Below, one piece after another: positions 45,472-53,938 of a stretch of 64,000 nt of DNA. The DNA is from Spartobacteria bacterium (GTDB taxonomy: Bacteria > Verrucomicrobiota > Kiritimatiellia > RZYC01): the NCBI GenBank assembly GCA_009930475.1, contig RZYC01000008.1:1-64000 (forward strand), given 5' to 3'. The position numbers were made by a program, and so were the translations under genes. Below the pieces are notes generated by a model. That model was not told the DNA's origin. It was given only the letters and a program-made list of their open reading frames with translations, and did no database searches. Numbering within the stretch: position 1 is the stretch's first letter; every line of letters begins with the position of its first letter.

Positions 45472-45591
45472 ATGAAGTTATGGATGGGTGGTTTTCCTGA
45501 GGAGCCAACACGTGCTGGTCGCGATGTTCGTATAGTGAATAGAGAAAAAAGTCGCGGTGTTCCCGCTTCCGACGAGGGGATGCAGCGGTGA
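45472..45591 (+). CDS. Possible 39-residue leader ORF before the M14 peptidase
   Basis: The ATG at 45472 opens a 39-codon frame, MKLWMGGFPEEPTRAGRDV and onward, rich in Arg, Gly and Glu. Its TGA overlaps the GTG start of the peptidase gene (GTGA). The 4-bp overlap suggests translational coupling, which would help a GTG start lacking a good ribosome site. The AGG upstream is weak. It may instead be chance. I recognise no family. Confidence 0.35.
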   Translation: MKLWMGGFPEEPTRAGRDVRIVNREKSRGVPASDEGMQR

Positions 45592-47417
45592 AAAAATGGG
45601 CGCTATGCATCATTTTCTTAGCGGCCTGGCTTTTTTTTATTTCGTACAGCCAGGCCCGGCTGGCTGTGCGCGTGTGGTTTCCGGATAAACCGGTCTATCA
45701 GTACTGGGCTGCCCGGCTGGATACGCTGGAGGCCGATCCTGTTCAGTTTTCTGTTTTAGCTCTTACCGATGAACAGCAGTTTGATGCGCTGCTGCTTGAG
45801 GGGTATGCCGCAAGCATTGATGCAGAAATGACCGCCCGGCTGCAGCGCGCGTCAGCACGGTTTACCGGAGCAGTTCGCGGTGGTTATATCCCTGCCTATC
45901 CGTGCTATCGAACAGTGGATCAAACATATACCGATATGGCGCAATATGCCGCAGCGTATCCATCGCTCGTTGCGGTGACCAATATCGGGTCAAGCTGGGG
46001 GCTTCTGCATGGAGGCGGCGGCTCGCCGATCATGGAAATGACTATCGGAAACCGCACCAATCAAACTGAAAAGGCGCACATGTTCCTCATGGCCGCCATA
46101 CACGCACGGGAGCTGTCCACTGCAGAAACGGCCATGCAGTTCGGCGAGTATCTTATAAACGAATACGGACATGATGCCGATATTACTGCGTTGCTGGACT
46201 ATACTCAGGTGCACATTGTGCCGCAGGCCAATCCCGATGGACGGAAATGGGCCGAACAGGGGTATTACTGGCGGAAAAATGTGGATAACACCAACGGCTG
46301 CACAACATTTCAATATTTCGGTACGGATCTGAACAGAAATTCAAGCTACAAATGGGGGATGACCAACATCAGTTTTGCGTCATGTGACGGCACTTATGCA
46401 GGGCCCGGCCCCCGATCCGAACCGGAAACAGCCGCGCTGGAAAACAGAATGCAGCAGATTTTCGGTGTTCATTCCGGAACGGGGCAGATTTCCGGCATTA
46501 TGATCACGCTGCACAGTTACGGTAATTTAGTGCTCTTTCCGCCCGGGTGGTCAGAAGATGTCCTTCCGGAACATGACGCGCTGCAGACGCTTGGGCGTAA
46601 AATGGGATTCTATAACCACTACGCGGTCATGCCGGCGTACGAGCTGTATCCCATGTCAGGTGCCAATGACGATTTTGCGTTCGGCGCATTGGGCGTTCCT
46701 GCATATACTTTTGAAATGGGTACCGACTTTTTCGAGGACTGTGATTATTTCTATAATGCGATCCTCACAAACGGCATTGCGGCATTAACTGCGGCGGCAA
46801 AAGCGGCCCGAGCACCCTACATCAGTCCTTCCGGGCCGGATGTGCGGAGCATGGCCGTACAGCGCACATCGCCCACCGGGTATGTGTTTACAATCACGGC
46901 GGTTGCGAATGCTGTGCAGTATGACAGCGGCGGGCATGGAACGGAGCCGCAACGTCTGATTCAAAGCGCCCGTTGTTCTGTCGATTGGCCGCCATGGCAT
47001 TCCAATGCCGCTCCCTTCGCTATGTCCGCTGTCGGCGCAACGAATCCTGCATCCGAGCGCACGTTTGCGGGCACCATGGATCTGAAGCAGATCCCGACAG
47101 GTACGCATCTGATTTATGTGGAGGCGGCAACTACCGCCAACGTCTATGGTGCCAGTTCAGCGGTTTTTGTGGATAACAATCTCTTTCAGCCGGTTATGGA
47201 TCTGATCTCGATCAATTCTCAAGGCATGACTGTACAGTGGAACAGTAACAACGACGGTCTGCAGTATCAGCTTCAGTGCACCGACAACCTGCTGAATCCC
47301 GAGTGGATTTCCGTGGATTTCCCGCAGGCGGGCGATGGATCGCCGCAATATACCGTCATTCCGCCCACCAACGCCCCGCAGCAATACTATAGAATCCAAG
47401 TATCACCGGGGTTGTAA
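45588..47417 (+). CDS. Exported M14 zinc carboxypeptidase
   Basis: This 609-residue protein begins at a GTG. A signal peptide (about 1-23) and a propeptide-like part are followed by the M14 catalytic domain (about 100-400). Zinc ligands are HARE in AAIHARELST and the later His in ITLHSYGNLVLFP. The substrate-binding DLNRNSSYKWG and catalytic Glu in YTFEMGTDFFE are present. Two beta-rich modules follow. The last reads YQLQCTDNLLNPEWISV...QYYRIQ, a module I associate with exoproteins of Verrucomicrobia and relatives. It should cleave C-terminal residues from peptides outside the cell. It faces the C25 peptidase gene. Confidence 0.9.
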   Translation: MKKWALCIIFLAAWLFFISYSQARLAVRVWFPDKPVYQYWAARLDTLEADPVQFSVLALTDEQQFDALLLEGYAASIDAEMTARLQRASARFTGAVRGGYIPAYPCYRTVDQTYTDMAQYAAAYPSLVAVTNIGSSWGLLHGGGGSPIMEMTIGNRTNQTEKAHMFLMAAIHARELSTAETAMQFGEYLINEYGHDADITALLDYTQVHIVPQANPDGRKWAEQGYYWRKNVDNTNGCTTFQYFGTDLNRNSSYKWGMTNISFASCDGTYAGPGPRSEPETAALENRMQQIFGVHSGTGQISGIMITLHSYGNLVLFPPGWSEDVLPEHDALQTLGRKMGFYNHYAVMPAYELYPMSGANDDFAFGALGVPAYTFEMGTDFFEDCDYFYNAILTNGIAALTAAAKAARAPYISPSGPDVRSMAVQRTSPTGYVFTITAVANAVQYDSGGHGTEPQRLIQSARCSVDWPPWHSNAAPFAMSAVGATNPASERTFAGTMDLKQIPTGTHLIYVEAATTANVYGASSAVFVDNNLFQPVMDLISINSQGMTVQWNSNNDGLQYQLQCTDNLLNPEWISVDFPQAGDGSPQYTVIPPTNAPQQYYRIQVSPGL

Positions 47418-47427
47418 CCCTGTGACG

Positions 47428-47454
47428 GGAGCACCGAGCGTCTGCTCGGCCCTT
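47428..47454 (+). repeat. REP-like hairpin element, copy 2
   Basis: This 27-mer matches the reverse complement of 4108-4134 except at three positions. Its core is CCGAGC-GTCT-GCTCGG. The fifth stem pair is G-C here and T-A in copy 1; both sides changed together, so the hairpin is preserved. It begins 11 bases after the M14 gene's stop and may also act in 3'-end stability. Confidence 0.75.
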
Positions 47455-47551
47455 CAGATCATTTCATGCATCCATGGGAAACAGGGGTCGCGAAATGCCC
47501 CTCGTCATAACTAATCCAGAACAATAGCCTATCCCTGTGCGTCCGACATGA

Positions 47552-47674
47552 CCAAAGGTCTCAACCTATTTCCCCGAAGCCGCCTCCGGCACCCTCATCT
47601 ACGCTGGAGACCTCGAAACCACCGACACCATTCGACTGGTGAACTTCATGAACACCGCAGCTCTGCATGCGTGA
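47552..47674 (+). pseudogene. C-terminal remnant of an unknown gene
   Basis: Directly after a TGA, 40 codons read YFPEAASGTLIYAGDLETT and DTIRLVNFMNTAALHA before a stop. The composition is protein-like and the codon use matches its neighbours. No start or ribosome site exists. I do not know the family. It may be the tail of a gene whose body was deleted when the repeats around it recombined. Confidence 0.35.
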
Positions 47675-47889
47675 ACAGAGCAATGGGGACAGGCCCACAA
47701 GTATATGAAGCAAAGGTATGAAGCAAAGGAAGCAAAGGGACAGGTATAATTTGCACTTTATTCGTCTTCTTCTCATGTACCCGATCCACCGGAATCCACA
47801 AGGGATAAGCGGGCAGATTGATGAAAAACTGTTCCCGTTTTTGGAATCAATGCAGATCGATTCATGATTGTCGGTGTTTGGCCCACTGA

Positions 47890-50800
47890 TTATTCTGCAT
47901 TGAGCAATAGGTAAAGCGGAATGTAGTGGGCTGATAGGAGTGGGGTGAGGGTGAAGGTTCCGGCTGTGGTGCTATTATTCTCAAGTAACACGTAAAATGT
48001 ATCTTGGGGCGAGGTATTCCAGAACAGGCTGTTACCGATCTTGTTGACCTGCACGGGGCTTCCTGTGTCATCATAAACCGTTGGGGTCAAACCACTAAAC
48101 GGGATGAATGCCAGTTCGATGCGTCCGGCCTGGGTGGTGCTTAGTTGATAGGTCATGCTGCAGCCGGGGGGCAGACTGTTTGTGGCGGTGGTCTTGAAGG
48201 CCAGCGCAGGCGATTCATTTTCCGACACAAATGCAACGGAATCCATCCAGACATCGGAAGACCATGCATGTTCTGGGTCGGTGTACGCAAATTGCCATTC
48301 GATGGTATCGCAGGATTTTGTAAGGGTATAGTGATAGTGCTGCCAGTCATTGGAACCCGTGATGGTGGCAAGGGTGGCATCATCGGAGTAGATGGTTAGG
48401 GAGGTTCCGGCGGCCATGGTTGATTTCATCCAGAACGATAGGGTGCCGCGGTCCGCATGAATGGGCGCGGAAATCCAGGAGCAGGAGGAGGATGCATCCG
48501 CGTAATTGGAAGGACTGTAGATGCGTCCGCTTTGTACGGCCAGATTATCGGAATATGTTTCATTGGTTTGAGCGATCCATGGATTGCCTTCTGTGGTGCT
48601 AGTGCTCCAGACATATTGTGTGGCATTCAGCGCCAGACCGAGCATTTCTGAGCCGCTGGCATCGGGTGCGGCTTTATAAAACAGATCATAGGCGGCGCTG
48701 TCGTGATCGTTGTTGGGTTCAACCTGCAGGTAATAGGTTTGCGTATTGGTCGGGGTGAGATAGAAAGAGAAGTGGCCGAGTCCGTCGCGATCGCCGTCGG
48801 AAGCAAGCAGGGTCATCTGTTCATCATAAACCTGTCCAAACAGTCCGCCGACATTATCGGGCGAATAGGTAGAAATCCAGTAGCAGTACCCATTTGTGAC
48901 GTTGAAGACGAACCAGTCATTGGTGTCGGCATTGGAAAGAGTATGTCCGTCCTGGCTGGTATAGACTTCGGTCATGTTGGTGACGCGTGTGGCACCGGCA
49001 TAGGTGTTGTCAGCAGGGTCCCATCGGTCCGCCGGAAGGGTGCCGACGACGAGCCCGCCGGGGTCGGACCAAATGGATGCGCCGGTCGCATTGGTGGACC
49101 GAACGCGGTACTGATAGAACTGCGCATTGGAAACCGCCGTATCCGTGTAGCTTGTTATGGAGGAGGTGGCGACGATTGTCCAGTCATTGGTGTCGAACTG
49201 CCGCTGGATGTCAAAGCCGGTTGCATTGGTTGCGTAATCCATCCATTTGAGCGCGATGCCTAAGGCTGGCGCATTGGTGGTCACCGCCGAAGTGAGCACA
49301 GGTGCTGCAGGAAGGGTGTTGGCGCGGATCGGGATGGCGGCGTCTCCCAGCATATTCAGGCCGAACTGCACCCAGCGCCAGGCATTGTTTTCGGTGCTGA
49401 CCCCAATGAAGTCGGCTTTGCCAAGTGCGTAGGCTTCGCCGAAGGAGGATGCAGAACCATTGAATAGATGCTCATAGTAAACTTTGCTGTAGACAGGGGA
49501 CGGGCCGCCATAGCCTTCATTTCCGGCCTTTCCATTTCGGGCACAGGCATGATAAATGAGGGCCCCGGCTTCACTGCGCAGATAAACTTCGGCCAGACAG
49601 GGATCATTGGGGCCGTCAAAATGGGCTGTCTGACAGGTTGGGCTGGCGATAAAACAGGTCAGATTGGTTAGTTGAGCCGCATTGGCATTCCAGAACATGT
49701 CGTTCCCGTCCACCTCTTCAATGCCATAGCCGCACCAGGCTCCGTGGGTGAGAAAATATTGATGTTCCCACCCCTGATCATAAACGTTCACCATGCGTTC
49801 GGCGGTTTGCTGAAAATCGCCGGCCTGTTCGGTGTCCCAGGTGGTCAAGGTGTCAAAAAAGATGCTCAATGTGCCGGCCGACCAGTAGGGCTGAATGGCG
49901 TCGCGATGAAGTTGCCGGTTCCATTGCTCCACATCGCTGACGGGTTGATGCGCCATGAATTGTGCATACGAATCAAACACTGCGTCGGTTCCGCGATCCG
50001 CCCCGTACAGCATGTTAAATCCCTTGGTGCCGCTGATGAGGAGTTTGCTGTAGAGCTCGGAATGGCGCCCCTGTTCGTAGTCCAGTAATTTGGTGATATA
50101 GCGCGAGGCATCTTCGGCGGTACGAACCGGGATGCGGCTAACAATGACATCGGGGCTCATGTCCACCATATCTTCCACTTCGCCATACACCTGATTGGCA
50201 TTGGCATCCCAGCTGCCGAAGAGTCCGGAATAGTAGAGGTCGGTCGGCATGTTGGTTATGCTTTTGTAACCGTCACCGACCGAACAGAAGCGCACGGGAA
50301 CCAGCGTGTCGTCGCCGCCGAGCACCACGTAGTCGGTTTGATAGTACATCACGGCTTCCGTAATAAAATTACGAATTTTGTCCGGATCATCTCGTCCGGG
50401 GAAGTTAGACAGGATGTCTTCCAGCGCAACCACGTCGGTATTTCCGCTGCCGAACTGCGTTTCGCGATGGGTACTGAGTTGAGCAAATGTGTTAGTTAAT
50501 GCGGCGGGTGTAATGATCAGATAGCTAATGCGGTTTGTGGTTTGAGGTGCACGTTTAATGGTCTCCGGATTGATCACCGATGCATTCAGCATGTCAGCAA
50601 AAAGCGGGCTGAGAGAAGTGGCCGAGGCCGTGCGCTGCGGGGTGTAGTTTACGTTGAGACGAATTTCAGATGCCAGGTATGCCGTTTGTTGTGCAGGGTT
50701 ATAGCGTACTGGATTCAGCTGAATGGTGACCACGGTGCGTCCGCGCATTTCGTGCTCACCAACAACGCACGCCCATTGTTCGGGCAGGAGGGAATTCTGC

Positions 50801-51174
50801 TCATAGGCGATCGCGTCCGGACCCACAAACGGCGGTAGGGGTTCGCTGAATGAATGGGGTGTCTGCGCGGGAATGACTGCAATACCTGAGCACAGTTCGT
50901 TAACCGTTTGTTCCACCTGCAGACTGGAAAACGCCGAATGTTCAGGAAGCAGGATATTGATAAATCGGGCGGGAAGCTGCGGATGCCCCGGAGTCGTTGC
51001 GGGATCCAGTCCCTTGTTAAGAGTCAGTTGCGTGAATCCGTCGATTTCCTTAAAAGAAATATCATCTGGCGAAAACTGAAATGCAGATGAAATAACATCC
51101 GCGCGAATATTTGCTCCCCCAATGAGTAAAAATAACCCAATACAGAGCCAGCAATAGATACGTTTCATAACCAT
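47890..51174 (-). CDS. Exported gingipain-like C25 peptidase with FN3 and PPC-type domains
   Basis: The protein has 1094 residues. A signal peptide (about 1-24, WLCIGLFLLIGGANIRA) and propeptide are followed by the C25 catalytic domain (about 210-610), with YVVLGGDDTLVPVR, the catalytic His in FLTHGAWCGYG and Cys in IASPTCQTAHFDGP. A fibronectin-III domain follows (about 625-720), then a PPC-like domain (about 730-840, DTNDWFVFNV) and two beta-sandwich modules. No type IX sorting domain is obvious at the C-terminus, unlike gingipains of Bacteroidetes. It likely acts as a secreted endopeptidase beside the M14 enzyme. AGGA lies 4 bases before the ATG. Confidence 0.88.
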   Translation of the reverse strand: MVMKRIYCWLCIGLFLLIGGANIRADVISSAFQFSPDDISFKEIDGFTQLTLNKGLDPATTPGHPQLPARFINILLPEHSAFSSLQVEQTVNELCSGIAVIPAQTPHSFSEPLPPFVGPDAIAYEQNSLLPEQWACVVGEHEMRGRTVVTIQLNPVRYNPAQQTAYLASEIRLNVNYTPQRTASATSLSPLFADMLNASVINPETIKRAPQTTNRISYLIITPAALTNTFAQLSTHRETQFGSGNTDVVALEDILSNFPGRDDPDKIRNFITEAVMYYQTDYVVLGGDDTLVPVRFCSVGDGYKSITNMPTDLYYSGLFGSWDANANQVYGEVEDMVDMSPDVIVSRIPVRTAEDASRYITKLLDYEQGRHSELYSKLLISGTKGFNMLYGADRGTDAVFDSYAQFMAHQPVSDVEQWNRQLHRDAIQPYWSAGTLSIFFDTLTTWDTEQAGDFQQTAERMVNVYDQGWEHQYFLTHGAWCGYGIEEVDGNDMFWNANAAQLTNLTCFIASPTCQTAHFDGPNDPCLAEVYLRSEAGALIYHACARNGKAGNEGYGGPSPVYSKVYYEHLFNGSASSFGEAYALGKADFIGVSTENNAWRWVQFGLNMLGDAAIPIRANTLPAAPVLTSAVTTNAPALGIALKWMDYATNATGFDIQRQFDTNDWTIVATSSITSYTDTAVSNAQFYQYRVRSTNATGASIWSDPGGLVVGTLPADRWDPADNTYAGATRVTNMTEVYTSQDGHTLSNADTNDWFVFNVTNGYCYWISTYSPDNVGGLFGQVYDEQMTLLASDGDRDGLGHFSFYLTPTNTQTYYLQVEPNNDHDSAAYDLFYKAAPDASGSEMLGLALNATQYVWSTSTTEGNPWIAQTNETYSDNLAVQSGRIYSPSNYADASSSCSWISAPIHADRGTLSFWMKSTMAAGTSLTIYSDDATLATITGSNDWQHYHYTLTKSCDTIEWQFAYTDPEHAWSSDVWMDSVAFVSENESPALAFKTTATNSLPPGCSMTYQLSTTQAGRIELAFIPFSGLTPTVYDDTGSPVQVNKIGNSLFWNTSPQDTFYVLLENNSTTAGTFTLTPLLSAHYIPLYLLLNAE

Positions 51175-51253
51175 TAAATCCTGTTTTAATTAATAGAACT
51201 CCAAGAATAGAAACAGATCTATGTGGGAAAAAGTAAAAAGCGGAAATTTGTGA

Positions 51254-51550
51254 TTTAATGCAATAAATAGGAAACACTGCATATCGCGGTGTGTGAGGCG
51301 GGCCTATTTGTGCGGAGTGGATGGTGTGGACGGGGAAAAGGGGTGGACAGATGATGAGGTTGTGAGGCGCTGGTTAAAGGTGTTCCCAAAGCGGCATGCG
51401 ACGTCGGATGGAGTGGCTTATGAGACGCGGCCGGAAGATGTTGCGTCGGTTTTGGCGAAAGCGGATCTGTGTGAGGCAGATGCCCTGTATGTGATGAATT
51501 CGGTGCGTGGTTTGCAACTTGCGCAATTGTCTGATGCACAAGGTGGATAA
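51254..51550 (+). pseudogene. Y1 transposase remnant with internal deletion
   Basis: The frame opens after a TGA and reads HCISRCVRRAYLCGVDG, the N-terminal motif of a RAYT-like Y1 transposase subfamily. It then jumps to GWTDDEVVRRWLKVFPKR, which lies well downstream in full-length relatives. The HUH His pair (NHxH) that should lie between is missing. The rest (to 51550) looks partly rearranged. It is distinct from the intact transposase at 25585. A TTCCAA palindrome follows 3 bases after its stop. Confidence 0.6.
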
Positions 51551-51553
51551 AGA

Positions 51554-51582
51554 AAAAAGTTCCAATGGTTGGAACTTTTTTT
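51554..51582. repeat. TTCCAA palindrome, copy 2
   Basis: AAAAAAGTTCCAA-TGG-TTGGAACTTTTTT is a perfect inverted repeat of 13-bp arms with a 3-nt centre. It lies between the transposase remnant and the leftward HTH gene. One arm position differs from the copy at 31832, on both sides of the axis or in the loop, so pairing is kept. Confidence 0.85.
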
Positions 51583-51604
51583 AAGGACACAATAATTGAC
51601 GTTG

Positions 51605-51796
51605 TTAACGGAACAGAAATAGCATACCTCTTGGAGGCTGTGAATAGACCTGATCTTTTTTAAATTTCCACAGGCGTCCCATCCGATGAGCGGGCATATC
51701 GTACTTATCGACCCACTTGTAGACGGTGTCCTTACCGATCCCAAGGTATTTGCATATTTCGTCCACTGACAACCAGCGATCATCTATTTCTACCAT
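51605..51796 (-). CDS. Excisionase-like helix-turn-helix protein
   Basis: This 63-residue protein reads WLSVDEICKYLGIGKDTVYK, then WVDKYDMPAHRMGRLWKF, the MerR-like winged helix of excisionase (Xis/TorI, HTH_17) proteins. Relatives usually end in a short acidic-Trp tail (VDEWVxxG). Here the tail is SQPPRGMLFLFR, so the 3' end may be replaced or frameshifted. Such proteins bind DNA and often sit beside modification or mobile genes; no partner is seen. It lies in a patch of broken genes, so activity is uncertain. Confidence 0.75.
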   Translation of the reverse strand: MVEIDDRWLSVDEICKYLGIGKDTVYKWVDKYDMPAHRMGRLWKFKKDQVYSQPPRGMLFLFR

Positions 51797-52251
51797 ATCT
51801 CATACTCCTCTTGGGGACTATTGCTTTTTGCCATGGCCTCAACAGAGGCAATTAAGAAATGTTGCAAATACAACACGCCCGCTTTAATTAACCCTGTGAT
51901 TTTACTGAAATGAAAGCCTGATATCAAATATTCTTTGCCGATTTAAGCCGATTTCACACGAGAGTGCGTTTCTCTAAATATCGACAAAAATCAACAATTT
52001 GCAGAATCTGAACAGCGATTTTGCAGGAGGAACAGCTTTCATGTATGGTCTTACGAAGAGATAGAGAGAGGATTAGCCAACAGCACTCTTTTTCTTATGA
52101 TTGATCAAACGCACTTTTACTCGGGACAGCGCGTCGGCATCTGGGTAGTCGTGCCAACTTCTCTTTTTCAATTTTGATTTCATCAAGCAAAATAATGAAG
52201 CAAATCCTGATAGAATTGTTCCGTCATATTTTTCATTTTCTTTGACGTTAC

Positions 52252-52386
52252 ATGATTATGCCATCAGTACGCAATTCCGAGAAGAGCAATAAAGAGGCTA
52301 TCGCCTGCTGGAAGGCTAAAAAAAGCCTGCCGGGCCACAACAAATATGAAGACAGCGATTTAGAGAATCCTAAGGGGGACGAGTGA
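52252..52386 (+). CDS. Possible 44-residue ORF coupled to a truncated membrane gene
   Basis: The ATG at 52252 opens a basic, polar frame (EAIACWKAKKSLPGHNKYED). Its TGA overlaps the GTG at 52383 (GTGA). The 26-bp dispersed repeat forms codons 4-12. I recognise no family. It may be a genuine small gene, or a fused relic created at the repeat. Confidence 0.3.
   Translation: MIMPSVRNSEKSNKEAIACWKAKKSLPGHNKYEDSDLENPKGDE
52261..52286 (+). repeat. 26-bp exact dispersed repeat, copy 2
   Basis: Identical to 70-95, same orientation, 52 kb apart. At both sites it sits just upstream of a gene that survives only in part (vapC there, a membrane protein here). The reading frame across it differs between sites, so it is not a shared protein motif in use. 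Confidence 0.85.
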
Positions 52387-52520
52387 GTATAGCAGGAGAA
52401 TACGGATTTTTTCAGGGATTTTTTCTCGGCACAAGCATGGGGTTGTACTGCTTTGCGCCCTGTGGACCGGTAGTAGCACCCTTGTTACTTACGGAGGGTC
52501 ATCGCCCCGGCACAATATGA
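52383..52520 (+). pseudogene. N-terminal fragment of a TauE/DsbD-like membrane protein
   Basis: From the GTG at 52383 (GGGG upstream) the frame reads FFQGFFLGTSMGLYCFAPCG, then PVVAPLLLTEGHRPGT, and stops. That is the start of cytochrome-biogenesis or sulfite-exporter (TauE/SafE, DsbD-like) membrane proteins, with the Pro-Cys motif in the first helix pair. The remaining helices are absent downstream. The gene was truncated, probably by deletion. It suggests loss of a metal- or thiol-related membrane function at this locus. Confidence 0.5.
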
Positions 52521-52839
52521 TACAAGATTGATGCGGAGAATTGGCTAAAACAGCGCGAAAAGTATGGTCGGTTATTTTTATCGGGTGTCGGGACGGCTCG
52601 AAAGCATTGCAAAACGCGCAAAAACGTCTGGGCGAAGATGGTTTTGCGGTTTGGGGGCGAGTCCCGCATTTGAGCGATCATTTTCATTTCCCGAGGCAGA
52701 TACGCCTCGCATTAAAAAGCCATCATATGTTTTTGATAGTTTTTACTTGCTTTCTTTTATACCAAGTCTTAAATATTCACATGTAAACAAAAGCTTTTAC
52801 TATAAACAAACACACCATTAACGCTAAATGGAGAACAAA

Positions 52840-53715
52840 ATGAAAATAGGAATAGACAGTTATTGCTTTCATCGACTACTCGGAGAAGTTTACGATGATC
52901 AAAAAGCACCGAGCAAAAACATAAGCATGGAATGGTTTATCAAGCGAGCCGTTGAACTCGGCGTCGACGGAGTTTCTCTTGAATCCTGCTTTTTCCCCAA
53001 TTTCAGCGACTCCTATTTGAGCGAAATAAAAGGCATGCTGGATGAATACAAACTGCAGCGCGTCTATGCATGGGGACATCCCGATGGGTTAGAGGGCGGC
53101 TTCAACGAGGCAGCCTATGACGACATGCTGAAACACATGGAATATGCAGAGGCGATTGGAGCAGATGTCATGCGTGTTTGTGGAGCAAGCCTGATGTTTC
53201 GCTTCCGGGATCACGAATGGATGCTCAACACACTAACTCGCATGTTTTCCAACGCCATGCCTATTGCCGCAAGCAAAGGCATTAAAATAGCAAATGAAAA
53301 CCACATCGATTTCAATGCGGAAGAAATGCTCCGGCTGATCCATCAGGTGAATCACCCGAACTTCGGGATAAATTTTGATACCGGCAACTTCATGCGGGTG
53401 CTTGACGATCCCATCGAAGGGATGAAAAAACTGGCTAAATACACTTTTTCTACACACATAAAAGATCTCCGTCCTCAGGCAAACTGCGGCGTAAACAGCT
53501 GGCACTTTTTTGCCTGCACACCAACGGGGAAAGGCCTTGTTGACAATCTTGCGCTGGCTAAACTACTCAAGGATGCCGACTACCAAGGCTTTATGGCCAT
53601 GGAAATCGATTATCTTCATGAAGATTTTCGCAATAACTGGAGCGATACGGATGAAGACCATGCCGTGGCAGAAAGTGTTAAAGAACTGAAACGCATAGCT
53701 AGTCTGGTCGGCTGA
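52840..53715 (+). CDS. Sugar phosphate isomerase/epimerase (TIM barrel, AP-endonuclease-2 fold)
   Basis: This 291-residue protein starts at the ATG at 52840 (GGAG 6 bases before); an ATG at 52828 lacks a ribosome site. It has the xylose-isomerase-like barrel pattern: GIDSYCFHRLLG, VSLESCFF, ANENHIDFNAEEM with Glu and His ligands, INFDTGNFMR with Asp, STHIKDLRP with His, and MAMEIDYLHEDF with the last Glu. The metal ligands Glu, Asp, His and Glu are present. It likely isomerises or epimerises a ketose for the kinase encoded at 54991. A terminator follows. Confidence 0.88.
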   Translation: MKIGIDSYCFHRLLGEVYDDQKAPSKNISMEWFIKRAVELGVDGVSLESCFFPNFSDSYLSEIKGMLDEYKLQRVYAWGHPDGLEGGFNEAAYDDMLKHMEYAEAIGADVMRVCGASLMFRFRDHEWMLNTLTRMFSNAMPIAASKGIKIANENHIDFNAEEMLRLIHQVNHPNFGINFDTGNFMRVLDDPIEGMKKLAKYTFSTHIKDLRPQANCGVNSWHFFACTPTGKGLVDNLALAKLLKDADYQGFMAMEIDYLHEDFRNNWSDTDEDHAVAESVKELKRIASLVG

Positions 53716-53746
53716 GGACAGCATCTCTCTCGCTATTAAATGAAAC

Positions 53747-53793
53747 AACAGACGTCATTCAAGACTCCTGTCGACCAACGAATGACGTCTGTT
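53747..53793 (+). terminator. Perfect 14-bp hairpin after the isomerase gene
   Basis: AACAGACGTCATTC pairs with GAATGACGTCTGTT around a 19-nt loop, 31 bases after the stop. It is followed by TGCTTTC, a weak T tract. It should end the isomerase transcript ahead of the deoR gene. Confidence 0.7.
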
Positions 53794-53938
53794 TGCTTTC
53801 ATACGCCTAGTCCCGAACCTTTGCATACGTTGCTTTGCTATTTTTAGACACTCTATTTCTTATTTACATTCATTTACGGTACATATATACCCCCATTGCT
53901 TTAGCACTTCATTTCACTTTAAAAACAGGATTACTGCT

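Larger units (their letters stand above)
47418..47889. other. Intergenic region between peptidase genes with repeats and a gene-end remnant
   Basis: It contains the second REP-like hairpin (47428-47454), a 40-codon coding remnant (47552-47674) and the GCAAAGGGACAG motif (47732-47743). No complete gene is visible. Such a mix of repeats between convergent genes is typical of insertion-tolerant sites. Confidence 0.6.
51797..52839. other. Gene-poor region with truncated gene fragments
   Basis: About 1 kb without an intact gene. It holds a 36-codon leftward frame (52073-52183, membrane-like then basic), the second 26-bp repeat (52261-52286), a 44-codon ORF (52252-52386), a truncated membrane-protein start (52383-52520) and the promoter region of the isomerase gene. 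A palindrome AAAAGCTTTT (52789-52798) lies 42 bases before that gene and may be an operator. Confidence 0.55.

Noticed and set aside
51255-51590. 111-residue leftward frame including the palindrome
   Set aside because: It is antisense to the Y1 transposase remnant and Pro/His-rich, as a shadow frame would be.
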